Positions 35,501 to 47,548 of a stretch of DNA of 64,000 nucleotides are shown in pieces (the stretch's first letter is position 1; each line of letters opens with the position of its first letter). Origin of the DNA: Saturnia japonica. Taxonomy: Eukaryota > Arthropoda > Insecta > Lepidoptera > Saturniidae. Location of the stretch: contig CM065314.1 of the NCBI GenBank assembly GCA_033032175.1, forward strand, positions 124,001-188,000. Direction: 5' to 3'. Under the pieces are notes generated by a model. The model did no database searches and was not told the DNA's origin. It worked only from the letters and a program-made list of their open reading frames with translations. The translations under genes were made by a program, and so were the position numbers.

Positions 35501-38500
35501 TTTCCCTAACGTATTTAGGAGACTGATCGGGCGATAGCTGTCGGGAAGCGATGCGCTCTTGCCGGGCTTACGGATACCTATGACTATTGCCTTTTTCCAG
35601 GCGGCTGGAAAATGGCAGTGGACTATGGCTACATTGAAGATGCAGACCAATAGAGCTATGAGGCGATCAGGAAGAAGCCTAAGTACTTCATTCCTGATCC
35701 CGTCGGGACCTGGTGCTTTTCTGAGCTTAAGGCTTTTTATAATGGAAAGAACCTCCTCAGACGTGACTGGGGACAGGGAGGCTGTCGCGGGGAGCTTATC
35801 CAGCTCCCGCACGCATCCATCGATACCCTCGACCCGGTCGGTATTTGCATCGACACTGTTCGGAGAGCACTGGCTCTCCAAACAAGTGGCGAGGCACTCC
35901 GCCTTGTCGCTGCTATCGAACGTCGCGTCGTGAGGAACAGATGCATCTTATACTCTTACTTGTACTTGTAGTTATCTCTATCCATATCAAAAAGGATAGT
36001 CCCCCCCCCCCATCCCCATTGGGTGACGAGTTTAGTTGTCGGACAAGTAGTGAAGATGCAAAATTTTAGTAGTATGATTAAATAGAAGATATATTAGCAA
36101 TGTTGGTATTGGTGATGATAAGTTGCATAATGTCTGGATAACATAGTAGGAAAAGAAACACCTTGATAATTGTTTTGCCCAAGTATCATTATTACAACAA
36201 ATTCCTTTCACTGTGGCTAAGAGGATTAAGCAATCAGTAGATATTCTGAATTCAAGAAAAAAATTAAATAAAAGAGGGATATTGTTGAAAGGAAAATAAA
36301 AACAAAAATAAGACAATTACTCTTTTTACAGTTCAAAGAGCGAAAATAAAGACTATTACCAAATACCTGCTTACTGTAAATCACCAAAGGCATTATTAAT
36401 CCATGTAGGTATAGGCATATACATATATCCCCATTAAAAAATAGTTCTGCAAAAACAGGTTCTGTTAGGTCAACAGAAACAAGTCGTAAAGTAGTATGTA
36501 TTAAAGATTAAGTTAGCTAAAGCTCTAATATATATAGTCAATAGGAATTATTCATGGTAAACTAATAATTTTAAAACTAAGTGGGGTCCTTTCGAAAAGT
36601 TGGCCATCTATCCTGGTTTACCCTAATGAGAAAATTGTTTTGTTAATAACTATTGAACGTCCTACTTTGAGGTCCTCCAAAAAATAAAACGACGAGATCG
36701 AGTCTAGTTGGGACATATATTGAAAACTTAAACAAAATTACAAAGCCTATTAACCTATATATAATCGAATCGACTCTTGACACCGCCTGTTAGTATAGTA
36801 ATGATTTTGACAAGCGCCATCTATTGATGCGTTTTACAAACTTATTACCCCATTCAACTATCAAAACTGATTAATATGATGATTATAATAGAGTGAAATA
36901 AAGATAGGTTAAGATAAGGAAAACGCGGCGTTTACAATAAGTTGTTTCGTGTGTTGCAGAGACTGATCGTGTGCCTCGAGGAGTTGCTGCACATTCACAA
37001 CATCCGCGACATGAAGATCCTGCACACGATCCGCGACACGCCGCCCAACCCGCGCGGCCTCTGCGCTCTCTCCCCCTGCGTCGAGCATTGCTACGTCGCG
37101 TACCCCGGCTCCAGTGCCGTCGGCGAGGTGCAGATCTTCGACGCCGTGCATCTCAACGCCAAGTGTGCTATCAGCGCGCACGAGAGCCCTGTCGCCGCGC
37201 TCGCCTGGTCCATGTGCGGTCGCAGGCTAGCGACCGCCTCCGAACGCGGCACCGTCATCCGCGTCTTTTCCGTGCCCGAGCGCGTGCGTCTCTACGAGTT
37301 GCGCCGCGGCGTGAAGCGTTGCGTCTCCATCGCGTGCCTCGCGTTTAGCGCGTGCGGCGCCTTCCTCGCCGCCACCTCCAACACGGAGACCGTGCACGTA
37401 TTCCGGCTGCAGGAACCGGCGGAGGCTGGCGGCGCGGGTGTCGCGGGGGGCGCGGGTACCGGCGAGGGCGAGGGCGGCGCGGCGGCCGGTACGGGGAGCA
37501 CCGAACCCGGCGAGGCAGGAGGCGCAGAGTGTACTGGCAGCGGTGGCAGCGGCGGCGGCGGGTGGATGGGCTGGCTGTCGGCGGCGGTATCGGCGGGTGC
37601 GGGATACCTGCCCGCGCAGGTCGCGGAGGTGCTGGCGCAGGGGCGCGCGTACGCGTCGGCGCGGCTGCCGGTGGCGGGTCCGCGCGCGGTCGCCGCACTT
37701 ACTAATATCACGAACGCGAGTAGAGCGCCGCGGCTGCTCGTCGCGACGGAGCAAGGTCTGCTCTACGTGTACGCGCTGGACCCGGTCGCCGGCGGGGAGT
37801 GCGTCCTGCTGCGGCAACACAGGCTGCTCGAGCCGACCGCGGCGCACCACCATCACCACCAGCACCAGCTCGCAGGTACCCCGCTCGTCACCTAACAGCC
37901 CCCTCCCGTCTTGCCCCTAGACAGTCCGGCCGCCGACAGCAGAGGGCGCGACGCGACTCGCGGGTGCTATCGCCCGTCGAGTCGCGTCATTCGCCCTACA
38001 TTGTACCACACTGTCACACTGAACACGCTGACGCCCGCCACTATTCGTTTTCAAAAGGATATAGACTGTTAAAAACTTTACGTTTAAAAATGCTTTTAAT
38101 GTTGATGTAATATTTATTAATTTAAACTATTGCAGTATGTAAGTCAACATAATATGTCCTTTTGGGAAAAAAATCCTTTTTGTTTTTAGCACCTTCACCT
38201 GAAACACCTCTACCGGTATTCGCTGCGAAAAAATATCAAAATGTTATTGATCACGTATAAAATTACAATAATTACATAATAATTCACGGTATATGCTTAT
38301 TATTAATATAATAATATGTTATTATTACATTTCACAGAATGGGTTACCACAAATTTATTTTTGCAAATAAAAACTCGCCTATTTCTTTTTATTTCTAATT
38401 AGTCGTGCATTATTTATTATATAAAACATTGTACGATATTTCCAAAGGTGACTTATTAAAGTGTTGTACATTATAGATAAATAGGTGATATGTAAAACAT

Positions 38501-41500
38501 TGATTATCAAGTTCGTTTGTGCATAAAAATTACCCATTTTCTAATTACATGACCTTGTGGATTAATGACAAAAAAAATGTGGCACTCCTATAACAAACCT
38601 TAGCTGTCTCTTCTATTTATATATCAGCTGTGCCTCGCGGTTTTACCCGTGTTAATTTTTTCCGACAAACACCGCAACACGAACCCTTGTAGCTTATCAT
38701 AATTGTTCTTACATCCCGCAACAAAATAATTATTTCAAATTTCCCATTATCTCTTAAATTATGTGTCCAAATAAGGTGCTATAAAAGGCAAAGTTTATTG
38801 TCTTTGTGATGAAGTAACTTTTGTTTGTAAGGATCAATAAGTCATGCTTTAATTTAATGCTAATGCTCATAAATTACTTTTAACTTATATTTCAACAAAT
38901 TTTTGACACAAAATACATTACTGTGGATTATGTATAACAGATAGGCTTATTAGGATGTCACGGAAATTATTTGGTTATATTAAGGACCGATATTTTTGTA
39001 GAACATGGTATTTACGTATCGTTAACCATTACACCAGCGCACGCGGAATAAGCAGTTCGGGAATACTTACACTCCGACTTACTTTACAAAAATCAATATT
39101 TATGACTATGTGTGTGGTGTAGACTAATGTTAGTGAGTATTCCTCGTGAATCTGGATATCATATACAAAAAGAATTTTTCGAATCCGATTGGTAGCTGAA
39201 GAGAAAAGCGTGTTAAAAAAAATACATTACAGTCCATCAAATCTAGGAAATACACTTTGACAACTGTCATGTTAACTTGTCTAGGGTTGTGAACCAAATA
39301 ATCGGCATGAAAAATATTCGATTTTAAAGAAACCTGTATTGGTTCTTTATGGTTAGTTTTTGATTTTAAACTGAACTCAGAAACGGGATGAATAAATTAT
39401 GTCCAAAATTAATAATAAACAAATTAGTTGAACATTAAATTTATTAATCTTTGGCAGTGTGTTAGGTAAGTTAAGCAAAGACCAAAACTGTATTCGAATA
39501 TAGTTATTTATTTAGATTATGAATAATCTATCTGATCACCTGAACTGTCATCATCATCGTCGTTGCCAACATTAATCATTATTTTATTTCCAATAAAATT
39601 GTCAAATTGTGCATCTCTGTCGAAATCGTCTGTTGTGGAAAGGAGAGGAGGGAATTATTTTGAACAGTTTGGATACAGTCATCCTTAGTAATGTAGGAAT
39701 ATGCTTCCTTTTGCAAAATTTATATTTTCTTGAAGGTAAAGAGTGGCTTGTTGGCTATTGTAGCGTACTGCATAGCCCATAGCCTGTTGAAGCATAAGAT
39801 ACTTTTACACTTTGGTATAATGGACAAGTAAATGAAAAATAAAATATGATACTGAAATTATAAAAGTTCTTAATTCACATTCAAGACATTTAATACAATA
39901 ACTAACCTTTGAATTGGGTACATATTAATTTTTCAACTGTGTTACACAGCGTTAGTCTTCCATGTTCTTCTGCCAATTCGTCGTATGATCTATCGTGGTT
40001 TAATTGTTTTATTAGTGACAATAACTTTCCACACTTTGTTATTGCGGCCATACGAATAAATCTGCTTTTTTATTTTGTTGAGTTGGCACTTTGTAGATTT
40101 GAACAAAATGATACAGAGTGTTGTCCATCAATATGGTGGAATTTTCGGGCAGGTTGCATCTGTTTCTTCATCGTATTCCTTTCTGCTTTTTAAATTAAAG
40201 GTTAGTAAACAATTTTCTCAGAACCTCCCCCAGCTGTTTCAGTTTGGCAAATTATATGTCATCCCCACCTTTGCCCGTGGTTGCGCGTGTTCGCGTGTGG
40301 TCGTGCGCTGTCCCCTAGGAGCAAAAAGCTCATCATTTGTTCACGTCTGTAATATAGTTTGGTTTGCATTCAGCCATGTTTCATTAATAAATATAACGTT
40401 GTCTCAGTTGGTAATATTTTTAATTTCTTATAAAAATAAAATTCTTTGCAGTAAAATGTCGTGCCTCTATAATCATCTTGCATTTATAAATATTTTGTAA
40501 TCGAAAACAGATTTGTCTTCAAATCATTCGTAATGATTCAATACTGCGATTAATGTTGGTCGAATCTTCATCTAAGTTGGATATTTACCTCTTGTAAAGT
40601 AACCATAGACGTGATATAGAATGGTTTCTATGACCTTTTTTTTCAGTGTATATAGTAAATTGTCTGCAGTGGCTAAAGGTCCAAATTTATTTTTAACGAT
40701 CTTGCCCATGGTGTGTTTGCCAATTCCTGGTGCTTCACCTATTTCGATTATTGTACACGTAATGGTAATTATATAAATACTTAATAATTCTTGAACATTT
40801 TAAATTGTTATTTATGAATATTATTTTACATTAGTTGAAAATTCAAAAATTTGTGAGATAGGATTGCTAAATCGGGGTATCGGGGGACAATGACCATAAC
40901 CAGTAGATCTCCCGATAAATCGGGAACTTTTGCAACTATGATCATGTGTACAAGGTTATTTTGTGTGTTGATAAATGCGATATGTGAAAATGTACTTCTT
41001 AGATTTGATGGACTATAGTATTTAACTCGTTTAAGATTAGCAACATGTAGAGATAGATAGATATACGAACTGAAGCGTGCGTACTCGTAGCCGACTACAT
41101 GCGAGCATGGCATGTCGCTGCATCAGCGTGCGAGTTACTGTGGTAACCCTACACTATTAACAAGTATTTATGCTGTTATTTATTTATCACCAATATATTT
41201 ATTATTGAAGCATCTCACAAGTATTACTGAAATGCAGTATAACTTAAATTCAAAGTAATATTGTAACAACAATGATCGAGCCCAACCGCCATATCATACT
41301 TCATCTGTTATATTATTTCTATTTATCCCACAAAATCTTTAACTGCGTATCTTATTATGAATTTAAAAGTTGTCGATGTTGAAAGTGCTCAATAAATATT
41401 TATATTCCTCTTTCATATTTAATGAAAGTAGTTTTAAAATGTGATAAAAAAGTGCCTTCAGTGTCGACGCAAACATTCCATTATGTACTAGTGTTATTTA

Positions 41501-44500
41501 TATTATAAATTTATAATACTATGTAGGTATTTATGTATTATATACTGTGGCATACTTGTATACACTATCTTATCAATTATAGTGAAGCTTAAAAATAACA
41601 AATTGTAACTAAAAAAATTTACATAGTAGCTCGATTTCCGGTTCACTTTTCGTAACATATGTAATATCGGAGCTCTGGATATAAACCGGGACCGCCCCTT
41701 CCCGCCCCGCCTCGCTACTCCACGCCGCTACTACAAAATTGAAATAAACGAGGACCGAAATATTGTATTGAGAAGCTAGAGGAAACCCTGCAAGTCCTCG
41801 TTAAGCAAGTCGGGCCAGTACCGGTCCAGAGGGCGGAGTGGGGTCGGGGATGGGGCGGAGCGCGGTGCTGTGCGAGCTCTGATCGCTAATAGTTGTGTGG
41901 CGTGTGTAGCGGGCGCCACCGTCGGCAACAACAGTTACGCAGGCGCGCTACGTGGCCGAGACCCCGCCCTGATGTCAGGTACTGCTCCGTCCACCCTCCC
42001 CTTGACGTTCCTCGCATGCCGTTCCTTGCTACCTCCTCTGAGTCACGCTTCACGACGCTTACACTAAACATATTTGGCGACCCCGGCCCCTCCGCCGGCA
42101 TCTGGTCGGCGGCGGGTAACCGGATCATCTCACCCCCTCGCAACGCAGGTACTCTCACAAGTTTGCTGTCGTTTCTGTTGAGTTCACCTTTACGGCTGAT
42201 GATGAGGTAGCTAGTTTTGTCACTAAAATGTGTCCGAGGTGTGCGTAGTGCAGCACTGTGCCTCGCCGGGGCATTCGAGTCACATGCGAATGGTCCGGCG
42301 CGACATGGCGCGGTGCTGATGTGCCGCAGTGCCGCAGCGGTACAGAGTGTGCGTGTTGTGTGACAGGCGAGCGCGACGACGAGCTGCGCGCGGACCGGAA
42401 CCAGTTCACGTAGCGTACAGATCCTTCCTAGCGTATTGTAGGTAAGCCGCGTCGCCGCCCACGTCCACGTCCGCGTCCGCGCCCTCGCTCGTTTCTACCA
42501 TGCTTTGTGTTTTGTTTTACATACGCTGTTTGTCCGTCACGGGTTACGCAGACTGCTCGCTGCACTCTATATTCTGTACATGATTGGGTTAACAACCCTT
42601 TTCCCAATGTTTCTGGTTTATTCAATATAACAACAACATGTTTAATATTATATTACTTCTGTAAATAGCTTCCTTATTAAATTGATAAGAAAATGACATT
42701 TTAGGAGAGTGTTTTTGTGTGTTTTGATTGAACATAAAGTAGTAAGAACCCGTCTCTGTGCTAAACATCATTCTCTACGCTAACTCCATTTTGCATTCCA
42801 TTCGTAGAGTATAGAAGCTGTACATGAACTGATCTACACGGACACTATTATCTAATACGTACGACACGTCGTTTTATTTTATAACTGAACAGGTTCCCGT
42901 CCGCAAAGTTGCCTTTCTACAATTGTTAATGCTAATATAAAACAATTAAAATGTATGGAATTGAATATCTATGTGCCCATTCCATACATTTTTTCATTTT
43001 CTGTTAGCGTTAACGATTGTAGAAAGGTAAAGCGGAATTTACATTTGTCTGATGTGTTGCGATGCATCAGAACGTTTACGGTTTCATACATTTAGTATGG
43101 TGATATTTATATCCGTGTGTCGCGATGTGTTGGGATTGCTTCTGATACGATGCATCAGAGCGTTTGAGGTGGGGTGGGGGGGAATACGCATCAGCAAGTG
43201 TGTACGAGCTAGTGTTGCGTTGTGACGCGTCAGAGCCGCATGCGGTTTTTTTTACGTTTGTTTATAGTCCCGAATTAAAAAAATTAAAGTATGAACGACC
43301 TGATAGAAATAGTCGAACTGTGCGTTAATCATTGTAAAATACTGATGAAATCTTTGAGCTTTTGGAAGAGTTGGCAGCACCAATAATTTAATATCTTCTT
43401 CATACTCTGAATCGGAGTCGGATGATTCTTGGGAAAACATTGTGAACGTATGAACTCTACGAGCGCTACAGATATATTGATTTAAAATATCGTCAGAACA
43501 TATGTTATAGATGTGAACAGCAACTCTGACGTCAGAGTCCGTCAGGCGTCACGACACAACGCGTCAGACAAATGTAAACCCGTCCTAACTTGGCTAGGCT
43601 AACTAGATAGCTTCTTTACATATTGAAGACATTGCTGAGCTACAAATGTTTCATTATTCAGACATAGTTACTTTGGTAATTACGTTGATAATTATTGTCC
43701 TTGAATTTTGGTTCAAATAATCTCATTGAGGTATTGCTGTAAAGAACAGTCTGCTCTAGTTCCAGCCAACTGATATCGGAGTGCTGCGGCCGACGCGCCG
43801 TTCTCGCTGATCCTCATTTCATCATTCTGTTTTTGAAGAATGTTTTTTTTTATCGATATGAATTGTATTGAAACTCATGCAGTCTTTGTTTCTGTCATTT
43901 CAATTATACCATAATAGAATATTAGCATTTGTCCTGTATCGGTTGGCTAGTATCGAACGCGTTACCCGTGTGAGCGACGCGACGCGACGCGGCGACGCAG
44001 CACTGCGCCCACACGGGCATGTTCGTTCACTAGTGTGTGGGGAGGAGGGGCTTTGCGATGTGCAATGACAACTTTCACGAGACACCTCGCATACTCAAGT
44101 TGATATGCTTAGACGGATACGACTAGCGGTGCTCCGCGGCTCCGCATGCGTTTATAACGTAGAAATTATTTTCATGTCGTAATTTTATTTTTATTCATAT
44201 TATTAATAATAGTTATAGCTTATCAACGACAAGGTTTCATCAAAATTAGTTGAGAATTTAGAAAAAAAAAATCTTTAAATATTATTTAGAATTGGTTTTC
44301 GGTGGCAACTAGAGTGGTGTCATATTTTTGATCAGTGTTATAAGATGTCCGTCAGGGGATTTGGAAAAAATTACATGTACAGACAAAACTATATATGTAT
44401 TCAATGTGATAGTAAATAAGCATCATGCATTCAGTTGGATGACGTGTGCCACACCGGAGGCGCATGTGCTTTAACTAACTTTACACTCCACTTTTCATCT

Positions 44501-47500
44501 ACTGTAGATAGTACCCTGGGAAACCCTCAACATTGTTGTGGAATTCAGAGTTCCCTATAAAATCGATTATAAGTAGCAGACAGACAAACAGTTGAACTGT
44601 GCCATGTTAACTGCAGTGTATAGCATTCCTAAATGATCATCATCAGCATGTATCTGTCCGGAGTTGGACATAGGCCTCCTTCAAGGGTGACCACTGTACC
44701 CGATGTTCAGTCCTTCACTTTGTGTATTGTTTTAGATGTTTTCTCCCTAGCATGCGGGGTAGGAATTTGGATAGGTATGTTGCCGGCCACTCACCTCGGG
44801 CGTGGTGATGTTGATTTGTTGAAGCACTATGGAACCCCGGGGGGGTTTGTGAAGTCCGAGCTTAACTATTATTTGATTTATTCTTTTAATTTGTGACGGA
44901 GACGCAATAGTTTTATGCGCTCTGTTAGGCGACACGTTTTGTCTTTTCTGTTTTTTCAACTGTCACCCGTCGCACGTGAGTTTTTTGGTTTTGTTTGTAG
45001 ATGGCGCTAATTGTGGCCGAGGTAAGAAAAGTTATGAAGGAATATATGCATGCTCTAACACTTTGTTTGCCTAAATGCGGTCTCCAATCCAAAACATGTC
45101 TACCCAATTTGATATAACTGCCACTTGAGCGAGCTAATCTTTTGAGCGATGTCGATAATCCTAGGTTTCTGTTTGATTACACTACTTCTGATTCTATCCT
45201 TCGATTTCTTCGTAACTTTTTCCACAGTTCATAAATTTTTGAACCACTCCAACCGTGAGTCTCCATGTTTCGGCTCCGTATATCATGACCTAAGTAAATA
45301 ATAATTTAGAGCTATCGCTAATAGGTTGGTGCTACTGAGTGAATGAGAAAGGTTCGTAAGGCCTCACTGAAGAGACTACGCGATAATTATAAAACTCTCT
45401 CTCTCTCTCTCAACTATATTAACGGTGAATTTGTATTTTAAGAGAAATGGAATAAAAGTTTTTAAAGTGAGTCACGACAATATCGAAGATTCTTGAAAAA
45501 GAAAATTTGTATGTAGACTAAAGTCACAATGGCAAACAAAGAACATTAGGTTTGTACTAAGTTTTTGAAAAATTAACCCTCGAGGAGGGATAAAAATTAA
45601 TACAAGGGTAGAGTGAACCTGTTTTGAAGTTAGAAAGCGTATAAATGTTATATTAATTGGTATTTTTATTTATTCTCTGTGAAAACTGAATTGTTGCTCT
45701 TAATATATTTAGGATATTTGTGTTGTGTGAGATCGCGAATGTTGTCATTGCACGTGGTATACTTGTCTTGCTGAATGGTTGTTAAATACTACGTCGATAT
45801 TCCAACTAATTATTATTAACCGAACTCATAGCGCATTCAACATATTGGATATTATTAAAAATCGGGCGCAAAAATATGTACCATAATGTTATTGATAGTT
45901 CATATCGCGTAGAATTTAATACCTATACTGTTTCTAGATGTTCCGATGTATGTGTATTTCCTTTTTGTTTTGCTAATATTTTTATTATATTAAAGGCACG
46001 CTACGATGGCCGTTTTGACACATTACAATAGTGGCGTACTGCGTACATTCGGCCACATCGACGAAATCTAGAATAAAAGACGAACAGTGTCCAAATTAAC
46101 GAGCAAGGACCAGCAATAATGCAGCATCAATATCCGAAATCTAAAGCCACGTCAAAACTATGACACAATCACAGTGCACTCACAGTTTGTTCTTTTCAAA
46201 GCGACTCGACGTCAAGTCGAAACGGCTTTGTTTTGCATTGAGCATTGACGCGAGTTTGCCGGAGGTAGTAATTGTGCACGATAGATATAGATAGGTTGTG
46301 TTGTATAGGTATATGTGACGACCGTACTAATTTTTTTTTTTTTTTTTAATTTCAAATTTTGAGAAACAAATGCCGAGATGTCTGGTAAATAAGTACATTA
46401 ATAATTATAATCTATTATGGATTCTGTCAAATGACGCTGCTTTTTTGTTAGTGAAAACGTTAAAAGATCTGTTCGCGGGACCATATTAGAAATCAGATTA
46501 AAACAATTTTGCCTCCTAAAATTATACAGTCGATAAATTTCATTATATCTGGACGTCACTATTGACAATAAAGAACAGAAATTTGCTCCTTCAACCGTAG
46601 TTATTAATTTAAACGAAACTTCGTGAGCGGAAAAACGTCAAAACGGCCATCATAGCGTGCCGCTCGTATAGTTACTGTCGACATTGCTTAAAGTTAGCAG
46701 TGTCGATATTAAATACCTATTACTTTTGATTGTAAAGTTACACTTTGTCAGTGTAAGCAAGCAGTTAATGCCCATTGCATCGACGCATAACTCATCGTTG
46801 TATGGCCCAAATCATAGATTTAGTATAGTATACATAGGCAATAAGTTAACGTAATAGTAATTAGTGTGCGTATTACGTTATCCATATTTGACTGACGTAG
46901 GCGTTCTTTGCTGGAATCCATCATAATTAATTTAACCGAATTTTCTTTGCTAATTCCCTTTGAAACGGGTTAAAGGTTGTTTCGTCTTTCTGCAACAAAA
47001 AACATTTGTTATTCATTGCTGAGATGAATCTGAAATTAATCGTGTTTTTTGCTAATCTGTTTCAGGCTAAAGTAGCAAAAAAATTCGGTTATTTTAATTA
47101 TTTTATCCATTTTCTTTGATATACGAGTTACAACAAATTACAGTACAGGTAACCACGATTAAACACGTCGACTAAACACTAACATTAATACCTCAAATTC
47201 TGAAAAATTATGCGGGATTTACGTAATCCGATTCGGAAATGGTCCCGTATCTCTAACTCGTTCTTACCGAAGCGTACAGTATGCTCTTTCTCTTTTGACT
47301 TGCCCATCTATATATATATTAAATCTATGGTTGAAATATTTATTGAGGTTGTATGTTATAAAATACAGTGTATTATTTTGGCTGACAATTAATAACATCT
47401 TCCTCGATGTTACTCACATTCCCCATTCCCCGAACGGTAACGGATACTTGAAGATTTACAAATTTGCTTAGAAAAATAAAATTTTCAAAGTGCACTGGGG

Positions 47501-47508
47501 AGTGGGTA

Positions 47509-47548
<40 letters not shown>

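Larger units (their letters stand above)
37896..41909. other. WIPI2 intron 4 background
   Basis: A 4-kb intron. Outside the Helitron-like copy and the transposase relic it is AT-rich. A GC-rich block at about 41690-41880 leads into exon 5. The section 37920-38110 still has exon-like GC content just after exon 4 but contains in-frame stops. Confidence 0.4.

Noticed and set aside
37227..37865. Long minus-strand open frame of about 210 codons over WIPI2 exon 4
   Set aside because: It is antisense to a conserved coding exon; high GC removes stop codons in all frames. Arg/Pro-rich composition without a domain.
41893..42210. 105-codon plus-strand frame covering WIPI2 exon 5
   Set aside because: Wrong phase relative to exon 4 and runs through the intron; the exon 5 frame chosen is the one that links exons 4 and 6.
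44925..45107. Short open frame with [14 protein letters not shown] as a host gene
   Set aside because: The motif belongs to the RTE reverse transcriptase C-terminus, and the flanks are the rest of that element with stops.
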